Assembly (NCBI RefSeq): GCF_022879595.1 | Contig: NZ_CP084267.1 | Location: 682,001-746,000, forward strand | Source of the DNA: Caballeronia sp. Lep1P3 | GTDB lineage: Bacteria > Pseudomonadota > Gammaproteobacteria > Burkholderiales > Burkholderiaceae | Direction of reading: 5' to 3' | Length of the DNA: 64,000 nucleotides | Part shown: positions 7,384-15,887 of the stretch, piece after piece | Position numbering within the stretch: position 1 is the stretch's first letter | How the letters are laid out: each line of letters opens with the position of its first letter | Position numbers and translations under genes: made by a program | Notes under the pieces: generated by a model | The model's input: only the letters and a program-made list of their open reading frames with translations | Database searches by the model: none | Told to the model about the DNA's origin: nothing

Positions 7384-9708
7384 CTATGCGTGTTGGGAAC
7401 GGTGCGCAGCGGCGTTTGTGCGTTCCGTGGCTTCGGTGGCTTCGGTGGCTTCGGTGGCATGCCGCTCGTAGGCATCGTTGAAGGCGCCGCCGCACAGCGC
7501 TTCAAGGTCGTCGGCGCTCGCGCGGGCGAGTTGCGCGTGCAGCGCGACGAGGCGGTCCCACTGTCTCGCCTTGCGGCGGACGGAAAGCCAGTCGAGCCAG
7601 CCGTGCTGTTTTGGCGTGTGCGCTTGCGCTTCGGTTCGCGTTCCGGGTTGCGTTCCGGGTTGCGTTCCGGTTTGCGCGATGACGTCTGGATCGAAGCGGC
7701 CAAGCAGATGCAGCAAGGCCGCGCGCATGCCCGCGAGGACGGCGAGTTCGTGGCGGCGGATATCGTCGAATGCGCCTTCGAGCGCGGCGTCGCCCGCGAG
7801 ATAGCCCGCGCTCGCGCCGCGCAGCATTTGCGCGAGGGCGCTGTCGCCGTCGGGAAAGAACTTGAGCGGGTTGTTGCCGCGCTGCACGAGAAGCGTGGTA
7901 TCGACGCTCATGCCGCGCTTCATGACCGAGCGCGACATCAGCACCTCGACCGTGCCGCGCACCGCCGTGCGCAGCAGCGTTCCGGCGAGCCGCGCGAAGT
8001 CGGCGCCGCTGCGTCCGCGAAGGATGGCGGCATCGGCGCCGAGGCCGTCGAGCAACGCGGCGAGCGTGGGGTTTTCGTTTGCTGCGTTTGCTGCGTTTGA
8101 GGTGTTTGAGGTGTTTGCTGCGCTTGCTGCATTCAATTCGCTTGCTGCGCTTGCTACGTTTGATGCACTTGCTGGGTGTGCGGCGTTTGCTGCGCTTGCT
8201 GCGTTTGCTGCGTTCGCTGCGTTCGCTGCGTTTGAGGCGTTTGAGGCGTTCGATGCGTTCGATGCGTTCGATGCGTTCGATGCGTTCGATGCGTTCGATG
8301 CGTTCGATGCGCTTGGTGCATTTAATGCGTTTGCTGCGTTTGATGCGCTTGCTGGGTGTGCGGCATTTGCGGCGTTTGCGACATTTGCGACATTTGCGAC
8401 ATTTTCGACATTTGCGACATTTGCGGCACTTGTGGCATTTGCCGCATTCGCCGCATTTGCCGCATCCGCCGCGTTCGTTGCAGTTGCCGCATGTGCAGCA
8501 TTCACCGCACCGCGACTCGCGACGTCGAAAGGCGCGTTCGCTGCCGCGAAAGCCGCCGCATCCGCAAGCGCATTCATCGGCACGCGCGGCTCGCGCGTCG
8601 GCGACATCGCGAACGCTTGCGCGGCATCGGCGATGTCGTCGAGCGGATCGTAGTCGTGCGGAATGCCGCCCTGCGGCGCGCACGCGGCGGCCATGCGCGC
8701 GGCATCGGGCGCATAGGCGAATTGCTCCGGCGAGACGTGGTCGCTCGCGGAGCCGGCGAACGCGGCGCGGCCATCGATGCACGGCGGCGTGCGGCCATCG
8801 GCAAGCGGTGCGCCGAGCGGATCGAAATGCGCGCCCGGCATCGGCGCTGCGAACAACACGGCGGCGCGCGCGAGCGGGTCCCGCTGCAAGGCGGCGTGAT
8901 CGCTGTAATCGGCGATGTCGGCGATATCGGCGTCGATGAGCGGATCGTTGGCAAAGGCTCGCGCATGGTTGCCGTCGCTATCGCGCGCCGAGTCCGGCAA
9001 GGCTTGAGCGAGCGCATGCCCGGCTGCAACGCCGCCGTGCGCGAGCGGATGATTCCCGAAGACCTGCGCCGGAGAACCACCGTCGCGATATGGCGACTCA
9101 TACGGCGACTCATGCGGCGACTCTTTACCGAGCGCATTAAGCCCCCCACTGCCCGCATGCGCCAAAGACCCATCCGCCAAATCCCCGTCAACCACATGCG
9201 CCCTCGCGCCGCCAACCGCAAAAACCGGGTCATTCGCCAAACCCCGCGCCTGCGCACCACCGCGTCCAGCGAGCGAATCCGCAGCCAGCCCATCCTTCGC
9301 CGCCGCCCGGCCGTCCACCCGCGTGAAGCCGCCCGCCGCCGCATCGCTCGAAACGAACGCATCGCCTGAACGCGCACCGAACGGCAGCGCATCCTGCAAC
9401 GTCGATACCTCGATCTGGTACGCGCCCACTTCAATGCGATCGCCGTTCGCCAGGCGCGCGACGTGACCGCTCGCGAGCAGCCGGCCGTTGAGCCGGCACG
9501 GGTTGCTACCGAGATCCGCGAGCCGCCAGCCATCGCCCGTCCAGTCGATGCGCGCCTGCACGCGCGATACCGTCTTTGCCGCGTCGGGAAGCACCATCGT
9601 GTTGCCGGGGCCGCGTCCGATGGTCCCGCCCGCCGCGTCGAACCGGCAGACGAGCGGCGTATCCGGCGGCTCGCCCTGGTACGTCCTGACTGCGAGCGTG
9701 ATGTGCAT
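7384..9708 (-). CDS. T6SS FHA-domain protein (Fha/TagH family) with Ala/Asn-rich linker
   Basis: The N-terminus is a forkhead-associated domain (about residues 25-100) with IGRGPGNTMVLPD, VSRVQARI, LGSNPCRLNG and LANGDRIEVGAYQIEV. This fold binds phosphothreonine and in T6SS relays PpkA signalling. The C-terminal region (about 545-770) is the conserved part of T6SS FHA proteins, around ILRGRSGADFARLAGTLLR and FDDIRRHELAVLAGMRAAL. Between them lies a linker that from about residue 393 to 541 is almost only Ala, Asn, Ser and Val in 3-residue periods. The extreme C-terminus has EAT repeats. The gene sits 36 bp after vgrG and 9 bp before tssK. The linker is far longer and simpler than is usual for this family. 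Confidence 0.93.
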   Translation of the reverse strand: MHITLAVRTYQGEPPDTPLVCRFDAAGGTIGRGPGNTMVLPDAAKTVSRVQARIDWTGDGWRLADLGSNPCRLNGRLLASGHVARLANGDRIEVGAYQIEVSTLQDALPFGARSGDAFVSSDAAAGGFTRVDGRAAAKDGLAADSLAGRGGAQARGLANDPVFAVGGARAHVVDGDLADGSLAHAGSGGLNALGKESPHESPYESPYRDGGSPAQVFGNHPLAHGGVAAGHALAQALPDSARDSDGNHARAFANDPLIDADIADIADYSDHAALQRDPLARAAVLFAAPMPGAHFDPLGAPLADGRTPPCIDGRAAFAGSASDHVSPEQFAYAPDAARMAAACAPQGGIPHDYDPLDDIADAAQAFAMSPTREPRVPMNALADAAAFAAANAPFDVASRGAVNAAHAATATNAADAANAANAANATSAANVANVENVANVANVANAANAAHPASASNAANALNAPSASNASNASNASNASNASNASNASNASNAANAANAANAASAANAAHPASASNVASAASELNAASAANTSNTSNAANAANENPTLAALLDGLGADAAILRGRSGADFARLAGTLLRTAVRGTVEVLMSRSVMKRGMSVDTTLLVQRGNNPLKFFPDGDSALAQMLRGASAGYLAGDAALEGAFDDIRRHELAVLAGMRAALLHLLGRFDPDVIAQTGTQPGTQPGTRTEAQAHTPKQHGWLDWLSVRRKARQWDRLVALHAQLARASADDLEALCGGAFNDAYERHATEATEATEATERTNAAAHRSQHA
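7427..7458 (-). repeat. 9-bp tandem repeat in the fha 3' end
   Basis: The unit gtggcttcg is repeated three times plus a partial copy. It encodes Glu-Ala-Thr repeats just before the C-terminus of the FHA protein. The frame is preserved whatever the copy number. Confidence 0.8.
7638..7675 (-). repeat. 12-bp tandem repeat in fha
   Basis: The unit gcgttccgggtt occurs about three times in tandem and encodes Thr-Gln-Pro-Gly repeats in the C-terminal part of the FHA protein. It is an in-frame minisatellite. Confidence 0.75.
8085..8530 (-). repeat. Compound 9-bp minisatellite in the fha linker
   Basis: About 450 bp are built from 9-bp units. The clearest block is seven perfect copies of gcgttcgat (8246-8308), encoding Asn-Ala-Ser. 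A second block of atttgcgac-type units (about 8377-8428) encodes Asn-Val-Ala. A longer duplicated segment encoding AAHPASASN appears twice, about 180 bp apart (near 8160-8195 and 8340-8375). This points to both slippage and larger unequal recombination. All units keep the reading frame open. Confidence 0.9.
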
Positions 9709-9744
9709 GGCGTCTCCTGCCTGTGCGTGGTGAAACGGCTGCGC

Positions 9745-11751
9745 TCATCGGGAACCGTCGTCGGCTTCGCGCGGTTCGGCGGGCGCATCCGGCGATGCGC
9801 TCGCCGCGCCCGCCGCCGCGCCCGCGCCGCCGCAGTTGATCTGCACCGTCGCGCCGTCGATCGTCACCGGCCCGGCGGCGTTGATCGCAATGCCCGATGG
9901 TCCGAGCACGATCGTGTTGCCGCCTGCCTTGAGCGTGAGCGTGGCGCCCGCTTCGATCGTCACGTTCGCACCGCCCTTGATGTCGACGTTAACACCCGCC
10001 CCCAGCGCAAAATTCCGTGCCGTTTTCATTTGTGTGTCGCCGCCGACATCGAGCGAGCATTTCCCGCCGATCCGCCCGCTATGGCTGCCCTTCACCGCAT
10101 CGCTGCGATTTCCGCCGCAGCGCGCAAAGTCGTGGCCCTCGACGATGACGTGCCGCTCATTGCCGATCCGCGCGAGCGCGTCGTTGCCGACCCACGTCTC
10201 CATGTCGCGCTCGGCGTGAAAGAACATCTGCTCGGCGCCCTTCGTATCGTCGAAGCGCATTTCGTTGAAGCCGTTGCCGCCCTTGGTCGAATGGCTCTTG
10301 ATAGTCGTGCGCGCCATCTTCTCGGGCAACGCGCAGGGCGTCGTCTGCGCGGCGTTGTAGACGCTGCCGATGACGAGCGGCTGGTCCGGATCGCCCTCGA
10401 TGAAATGCACGAGCACTTCCTGCCCGATGCGCGGCAGAAAGAACGCGCCGTAGCCCTTGCCGGCCCACGGCTGCGCGACGCGCACCCAGCAGCGTTGCAG
10501 CGATTCGCGCGACGCCTCGGGACCGAGCTGTTCCCAATGAAACTGGACCTTGATGCGGCCGTATTTGTCCGTATGGATTTCCTCGCCTTCCGGCCCGACG
10601 ACGCGCGCCGTCTGCGGCCCGGCAATCGTCGCGCGCGGCGTGATGCGCTCCGGACGAAAGCCCGCATCGCGCGGCAGCGCGCGAAACGCGCAATCGAAGA
10701 CATGCGAAAGACGCGGATTGTCGAGCGTGGATAGATAGTCATCCGAATTAATCGCGTACTCCGCCGCGACGATCAAATACTCGCCGTTCTGCTGCGTGAG
10801 CGGATGCTCCGCCAGCCGGACGATGCCGCCCGGCCAGATGCCGCGCACCGTCGCGCGAGCGCTCACGCACGCATTGGCCGCCTGATGCGCTTCGGCGCGC
10901 ACGCGCGCGTGCCGCTCGGCATCCTCCGCGCGCGTGTAGCCGATGCCATGCTCCTGCATCGTGTAGAGCGCGGCATCGAACGGTTCCGTGCGACGTGCGC
11001 GCGCAACGAGCCCTTGCTGCTCGCTTTGCGACGGCTTCTCGAAGTCGTAGTCGTTCACTTCGACGATGCCCGCCTGCACTTGCGCGCCCGCGTGCCACGC
11101 ATAGATGCATTCCTGCTCGCGCGGCGCCTCCTTCGCCGGGCGAAAGAGAAGCGCTTCATAGTGCGCAATCGCTTCGTGAACGTGCGGCGAATCCGTGAGA
11201 ACGAGCGTGTGCTTGCCGCCGCGATGCCGCACGTAGTAGTAGATGCCCTCGCGCTCCGCGAGCCGGCTCACGAAATCGAAGTCCGTCTCGCGATACTGCG
11301 CGCAATGCTCGATAGCCGGATACGACGCCGAGCACTTGTTCTCGAAGTCGATGTGATAGTCCGACAGCACTTGCGCGATGATCTCGGGCGTCGTCATCCG
11401 ATGAAAGAAGCGGCAATGCGACGCGCGCGTGAGAAGCCACAGGCGCGGGCGCACCGTCGCGCGGAAAAGCGCCGGATGGTCGGGCTGCGTGCTCGCGGGC
11501 CGCGCCAGTTCGAACGCGGTGACGATGCCGTTGAACTCGCGCTCGCCGCCGCCGGGAAGCTCGATGCAAACCGACATGTCCTGGCCGAGCACTTTCGCGA
11601 TATCGATGGCGGAATCGTCCGCGAGCAGTTCGAGGTCCCATTGCGCGAGGCGGCCGAGCGCTTCATGCCCGCGCAGGCGGTAGAACACGAGCGCGTCTGC
11701 GCCGAGCGCGCAGTTCACGCGGGCAATGCGGTGAGTGTCTTTGAGCATCAT
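9745..11751 (-). CDS. vgrG: T6SS spike protein VgrG
   Basis: This 668-residue protein has the VgrG plan. A gp27-like N-terminus includes LLTRASHCRFFHRMTTPEIIAQVL, YRETDFDFVSRLAEREGIYYY and HTLVLTDSP. An OB-fold/gp5-like part follows with DKYGRIKVQFHWE, CWVRVAQPWAGKGYGAFFLPRIGQEVLVHFIEGDPDQPL. A repetitive needle closes the protein (TLKAGGNTIVLGPSGIAI). It ends in a short Ala/Pro tail, so no C-terminal effector domain is fused. It trimerises as the puncturing tip and probably pairs with the DUF4280 protein encoded 22 bp upstream. An ATG one codon downstream is an equally possible start. Confidence 0.95.
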   Translation of the reverse strand: MMLKDTHRIARVNCALGADALVFYRLRGHEALGRLAQWDLELLADDSAIDIAKVLGQDMSVCIELPGGGEREFNGIVTAFELARPASTQPDHPALFRATVRPRLWLLTRASHCRFFHRMTTPEIIAQVLSDYHIDFENKCSASYPAIEHCAQYRETDFDFVSRLAEREGIYYYVRHRGGKHTLVLTDSPHVHEAIAHYEALLFRPAKEAPREQECIYAWHAGAQVQAGIVEVNDYDFEKPSQSEQQGLVARARRTEPFDAALYTMQEHGIGYTRAEDAERHARVRAEAHQAANACVSARATVRGIWPGGIVRLAEHPLTQQNGEYLIVAAEYAINSDDYLSTLDNPRLSHVFDCAFRALPRDAGFRPERITPRATIAGPQTARVVGPEGEEIHTDKYGRIKVQFHWEQLGPEASRESLQRCWVRVAQPWAGKGYGAFFLPRIGQEVLVHFIEGDPDQPLVIGSVYNAAQTTPCALPEKMARTTIKSHSTKGGNGFNEMRFDDTKGAEQMFFHAERDMETWVGNDALARIGNERHVIVEGHDFARCGGNRSDAVKGSHSGRIGGKCSLDVGGDTQMKTARNFALGAGVNVDIKGGANVTIEAGATLTLKAGGNTIVLGPSGIAINAAGPVTIDGATVQINCGGAGAAAGAASASPDAPAEPREADDGSR

Positions 11752-11773
11752 CGCGGGTCTCGTCGAGAAGGCG

Positions 11774-12163
11774 TCAGGGAAGCTGCGTCTTGCGCGTGGC
11801 CGGATCGACGACCGTCACCGCGCCGCCCCAGTTGCACAGGCACTTCGACACGTTGTCGAGCGAAGGCGCATTGCCGAGCTGCACGGTGATCGCGCCCGGC
11901 GTCCACGGCTGCATGGTCGCGGGCACGCACGGCGCGGGCGTCGGCGTGCCGAGCGCGGCGGCGGTCGCCGCCTGCACCGCCGGATTCGCGGGCGCGCTGC
12001 ACATGCCGAACGGCATGATGTTCACGAGTGGAACGTGATCCATGATGTTCGCGGCGGGCGGGCCTTCGCACAGCACGCGGTTCTCGGGCAGCACGACGAG
12101 CGTCGACGGCGTCATGCCGAACGAACACTGAAGCGTCGCGCCCATGCTCACTTGTTGCGGCAT
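11774..12163 (-). CDS. DUF4280 / PAAR-like spike-tip protein
   Basis: This protein of 129 residues begins MPQQVSMGATLQCSFGMTPS. It contains NIMDHVPLVNIMPFGMCSAPANPAV, a run of small residues, PWTPGAITVQLG and a C-terminal CLCNWGGAVTV. This matches the DUF4280 family, a PAAR-like fold found next to vgrG that is expected to cap the spike. Cysteines at about 13, 32, 55, 79, 108 and 110 could bind a metal. Its place between clpV and vgrG, inside the operon, supports a structural role. There is no toxin extension. Confidence 0.85.
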   Translation of the reverse strand: MPQQVSMGATLQCSFGMTPSTLVVLPENRVLCEGPPAANIMDHVPLVNIMPFGMCSAPANPAVQAATAAALGTPTPAPCVPATMQPWTPGAITVQLGNAPSLDNVSKCLCNWGGAVTVVDPATRKTQLP

Positions 12164-12187
12164 CGCAGGCTCCTTCCGGTTTGGCGT

Positions 12188-14836
12188 TCAGTCGAACGCG
12201 TAAGTCAGCTCGCCGTCGCGCGCGCCGATTTCGACTTTCGCGACGCTGCGCCCATCGACGAGACGGTTCAGGAATTCGGTGCTCACGCGCGGCAGCACGG
12301 TGTTCGTCAGAATCGCGTCGATCATGCGGCCGCCGCTCTGAAGCTCCGTGCAGCGCCGCGCGATTTCCTGCGCGAGCGCGTCGTCGTACACGAAGCCCAC
12401 GCGATAGCGCGCCTCGATGCGCCGCCCGATGCGCGCGAGTTGCAGGCGAATGATCGCGTCGAGCATCGCGGCATCGAGCGGATAGTAGGGAATGACCGTT
12501 ACGCGGCCGAGCAGCGCGGGCGGAAACGCGTCGAGAAGCGGCGTGCGCAGCGCTTGCGCGATCTCTTCCGGCGACGGCGCGCGCCGCACGCCGCCGCAAA
12601 GCCGCGTGATGAGTTCCGTGCCGACGTTCGTGGTCAGCAGAATGAGCGTGTTGCTGAAATCGATCTCGCGACCCTCGCCGTCTTCCATGCGGCCCTTGTC
12701 GAAGACCTGAAAGAAGAGCTTGTGCACGTCCGGATGCGCCTTCTCGAATTCGTCGAGCAGCACGACGCTATACGGACGCCGGCGCACGGCCTCGGTCAGC
12801 ACGCCGCCTTCGCCGTATCCGACATAGCCCGGCGGCGAGCCTTTCAGCAGCGACACCGTATGCGCTTCCTGATACTCGCTCATGTTCACGGTGATGACGT
12901 TTTGCTCGCCGCCATAAAGCGCCTCGGCGAGCGCGAGCGCGGTCTCTGTCTTGCCGACGCCCGAGGTTCCCGCGAGCATGAACACGCCGACGGGCTTCTG
13001 CGGATTGTCGAGGCCGGCGCGCGAGGTCTGCACGCGGCGCGCGATCATCTGCATCGCGTGATCCTGTCCGACGATGCGCCGGTTCAGCGTCGCGGCGAGA
13101 TCGAGCACGCTCCTGACTTCGTCGCGGACCATGCGGCCGACCGGAATGCCGGTCCAGTCCTGCACGACGGAGGCGATTGCGTGCGCATCGACGGCGCTCA
13201 GCGTGAGCGGCGCATCGCCCTGCTGCGCGGCGAGTTGCTGCGTCAGCTCGCGCACGGTTTGCCGCGCTTCTTCCGACGATTCCCCGCGCTCGCCGATCTC
13301 CCTGCGCGCGGCGAGAATGCGCGCGACGATCGCGCGTTCCGCCTCCCAGCGCGCGGTCAGATCGGCCAAGCGCGCCTCTTCGCTCGCGAGCCGCGCGGCG
13401 ACTTCGGCGGCGCGCTCGCCGGCCTGCTGCTCCGACGCGACGCCGAGCGCCGCTTCGCGCGCCACGATCTCGCTTTCGAGCCGCCACGCTTCGATCCGCC
13501 GCTTCGCATCGTCGATGGCGGGCGGCAGCGCCTGCTGGCTCACCGCGACGCGCGCGCACGCGGTGTCGAGCAGGCTCACGGCCTTGTCCGGCAACTGCCG
13601 CGCGGGAATGTAGCGATGCGAGAGCTTCACGGCCGCTTCGAGCGCCTCGTCGAGCACCTGCACGCCGTGATGCTGCTCCATCTTGCTCGCGAGGCCGCGC
13701 ATCATCGCGATCGCGCTGGCCTCGGATGGCTCCGGCACCTTCACCGCCTGAAAGCGCCGCGTGAGCGCCGGGTCTTTTTCGATGTGCTTCTTGTATTCCA
13801 CCCACGTCGTCGCGGCGATGGTGCGCAGCGTGCCGCGCGCGAGCGCGGGCTTGAGCAGATTGGCCGCGTCGCCGGTGCCCGCCGCGCCGCCCGCGCCGAC
13901 GAGCGTATGCGCCTCGTCGATGAAAAGGATCACGGGCTTGTCCGATGCCTGCACTTCGTCCATCACCTGTTTCAGGCGGTTCTCGAACTCGCCTTTGACG
14001 CTCGCGCCCGCTTGCAGCAGACCAATATCGAGCGTGCGGACGACCGCGTTGGCGAGCGCGGGCGGCACGTCCCCCGCGACGATGCGCTGCGCGAAACCTT
14101 CCACCACCGCCGTCTTGCCGACGCCCGCCTCGCCGGTGAGGATCGGATTGTTCTGGCGGCGGCGCATGAGGATATCGATGACCTGGCGGATTTCGGCATC
14201 GCGCCCGACGATTCGGTCGAGCTTGCCTTCGCGCGCCTGCGCGGTGAGATCGACGGTGTAGCGCTCGAGTGCGGCGTGGGCGGCGAGCGGCGCGGCGGCA
14301 TCGTTTTCGGCAGCGGCGCGCGTGACATCAGCGACGTGAGCCACATCATCGACGCCCGCTTCCGGCGATCCTTCGACGAGCGCGTCGAAGCGCTCCGACA
14401 GCGCGTCGAAGCCGATCTTCCCGAACTCGCGCGAAATCGCGAACAGCGCGTTGCGCAGATTCGGCGTGCGCAACATGCCGATCACGAGATGGCCGGTGCG
14501 GACCTTCGTCGCGTTGAACATGAGCGAGCCGAAGACCCAGCCGCGCTCCACCGCCTCGTCGACCTGCGCGGAGATATCGGAGACGGACGTCGCGCCGCGC
14601 GGCAGGCGATCGAGCGCGGCGGTCAGATCGCGGGCGAGACGGCTTTCATCGAGTTCGAAGCGCCGCACGAGCCGCTGCAGGTCCGAATCCGGCGCGAGCA
14701 GGATTTGATGCACCCAGTGCGCGAGTTCGACATATGGATTGCCGCGCAGCTTGCAGAACGCGGTGGCATTTTCGATCGCGCGGTACGCGACCGGATGCAG
14801 CTTGCCGAACAGGGCGTGACGGCTGATTTCAGTCAT
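12188..14836 (-). CDS. clpV: T6SS sheath-recycling ATPase ClpV (TssH)
   Basis: The chosen start gives MTEISRHALFGKLHPVAYRAIE, the usual ClpV N-terminus; an in-frame upstream start adds an unrelated basic peptide. The protein has about 882 residues and two AAA+ modules. The first has GEAGVGKTAVVEG and VILFIDEAHTLVG. The second has GTSGVGKTETALALAE and VVLLDEFEKAHPD. A coiled middle domain lies between them. ClpV disassembles contracted TssB/TssC sheaths. The start overlaps the tssG stop by 8 bp. Confidence 0.97.
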   Translation of the reverse strand: MTEISRHALFGKLHPVAYRAIENATAFCKLRGNPYVELAHWVHQILLAPDSDLQRLVRRFELDESRLARDLTAALDRLPRGATSVSDISAQVDEAVERGWVFGSLMFNATKVRTGHLVIGMLRTPNLRNALFAISREFGKIGFDALSERFDALVEGSPEAGVDDVAHVADVTRAAAENDAAAPLAAHAALERYTVDLTAQAREGKLDRIVGRDAEIRQVIDILMRRRQNNPILTGEAGVGKTAVVEGFAQRIVAGDVPPALANAVVRTLDIGLLQAGASVKGEFENRLKQVMDEVQASDKPVILFIDEAHTLVGAGGAAGTGDAANLLKPALARGTLRTIAATTWVEYKKHIEKDPALTRRFQAVKVPEPSEASAIAMMRGLASKMEQHHGVQVLDEALEAAVKLSHRYIPARQLPDKAVSLLDTACARVAVSQQALPPAIDDAKRRIEAWRLESEIVAREAALGVASEQQAGERAAEVAARLASEEARLADLTARWEAERAIVARILAARREIGERGESSEEARQTVRELTQQLAAQQGDAPLTLSAVDAHAIASVVQDWTGIPVGRMVRDEVRSVLDLAATLNRRIVGQDHAMQMIARRVQTSRAGLDNPQKPVGVFMLAGTSGVGKTETALALAEALYGGEQNVITVNMSEYQEAHTVSLLKGSPPGYVGYGEGGVLTEAVRRRPYSVVLLDEFEKAHPDVHKLFFQVFDKGRMEDGEGREIDFSNTLILLTTNVGTELITRLCGGVRRAPSPEEIAQALRTPLLDAFPPALLGRVTVIPYYPLDAAMLDAIIRLQLARIGRRIEARYRVGFVYDDALAQEIARRCTELQSGGRMIDAILTNTVLPRVSTEFLNRLVDGRSVAKVEIGARDGELTYAFD

Positions 14837-15887
14837 GGAACGTCTCCTCGATGTGGCTCGTGCGCGCATCGCGCGCGATCACGACCCGATGGTTGTCATG
14901 AACCGGCGTGCCGCTCGTGAGCCACGTCGTCCAGCCAAGACGCGCGCCGCCATTGCGCTCGACGCCGCGGCTCGCGAGACGAAGCGCCGGCACTTCGTCG
15001 CGTTTCAGATGCAGCGACACGTCCCAGTCGAGCGGATCGCGCACGTAGTTGCGAACCCAGTCGCGCAGCTTGCGAAGGCTCGCGCCGCCCGGCAGGAAGC
15101 GCACGAAATCGGCATGCGAGAGCGGCCCGATGGCGATGCGGAACTTGTGCTGGCAATCCCAGACGCGCGTGCCCGCCACCGCCGAGACGCCGAGCCGCGC
15201 GCCGCCGAGCCGCGCGAGGGAATCGGCGGGCAGCGCGATCCAGTGTCCGCGCCACGGCTCGATCGACACCGGCACGCCGAAGAAGCGCGCGAGGATCAGA
15301 CGCAGGCCGTCCGCGTGGCGCGTCGGCGCGGCGAGCACGCCGGCGAAATGACGCTTGGCGGCATCGGGCACGGCGTCGCGCGCGTGCATGGCGGGCGAGC
15401 CGATTCCGATGAGACTGCCGACGTAATCCGCGAAACGGTCGTCGTGCGGACGGTCCGCGCTCACGACCGGCTGCGCATCGGCCCACGCGCGATAGAAGAG
15501 CGACAGCATCCGGTGATGGAACACGTCGAGAAAGCGCGCGAGCGTCGGGTCGTTCGCGTTGCGGGCGCGCTCGCGGACGTAGGCGGTCAGGTGCGTCGGC
15601 AGCGGACCGTTCGGGCCGAGCAGCCCGAGAAAATTCACCGCGAGACGTCCGGGCTTGCCGTCGGCGCCCGGCGTGTAGCCGCCGAGCGTCGTCGGATGAA
15701 AGATCAGCTCCGGCTCTTGCGAGAGGCGGATGGCGTCGTCGCGCGCGCTCGCCGAGCGGCCGAGGCGCGGACGCGCTTCGTGCATCCGTTCGACGAGGCG
15801 CAGCGCCTGAAAGAAGTCGAATCGGCGGGCGTCGCGCGCGAGCACGGCGTCGAGATCGGGGGCGTCGGGTTTCAGAGCGTCGGGCAT
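14829..15887 (-). CDS. tssG: T6SS baseplate protein TssG
   Basis: The start at 15887 gives MPDALKPDAPDLDAVLARDARRFDFFQALRL-type sequence, and FFQALRLVER is typical of TssG N-termini. Conserved segments include LSQEPELIFHPTTL, VNFLGLLGPNGPLPTHLT, FLDVFHHRMLSLFYRAW and the C-terminal LGWTTWLTSG. The protein has 352 residues, the usual size. TssG with TssF forms the baseplate wedge. The start lies inside the tssF 3' end (overlap of 16 bp), so the two are translated as a coupled pair. A longer upstream in-frame extension over tssF has no family similarity and was rejected. Confidence 0.95.
   Translation of the reverse strand: MPDALKPDAPDLDAVLARDARRFDFFQALRLVERMHEARPRLGRSASARDDAIRLSQEPELIFHPTTLGGYTPGADGKPGRLAVNFLGLLGPNGPLPTHLTAYVRERARNANDPTLARFLDVFHHRMLSLFYRAWADAQPVVSADRPHDDRFADYVGSLIGIGSPAMHARDAVPDAAKRHFAGVLAAPTRHADGLRLILARFFGVPVSIEPWRGHWIALPADSLARLGGARLGVSAVAGTRVWDCQHKFRIAIGPLSHADFVRFLPGGASLRKLRDWVRNYVRDPLDWDVSLHLKRDEVPALRLASRGVERNGGARLGWTTWLTSGTPVHDNHRVVIARDARTSHIEETFHD

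Noticed and set aside
8246..8308. Short regular repeats considered as a CRISPR array
   Set aside because: The units are 9 bp in direct tandem with no spacers and lie within a coding frame.
8079..8939. Leu/Arg-rich repeat protein on the plus strand
   Set aside because: Another frame of the same 9-bp repeat; it is an artefact of the fha linker DNA.
8356..9369. Cys/Ile-rich plus-strand frame starting with CGICGVCDICDICDI-type repeats
   Set aside because: The periodic cysteines arise from the complementary strand of the fha minisatellite, not from a metal-binding protein.
14837..14869. Upstream extension of ClpV by 11 residues
   Set aside because: The extra residues are basic and unlike ClpV; the internal ATG gives the canonical N-terminus.
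11735..14920. A 1061-codon plus-strand open frame opposite clpV
   Set aside because: It has low-complexity Arg/Ala/His composition and no domain; the opposite strand is an unambiguous ClpV.
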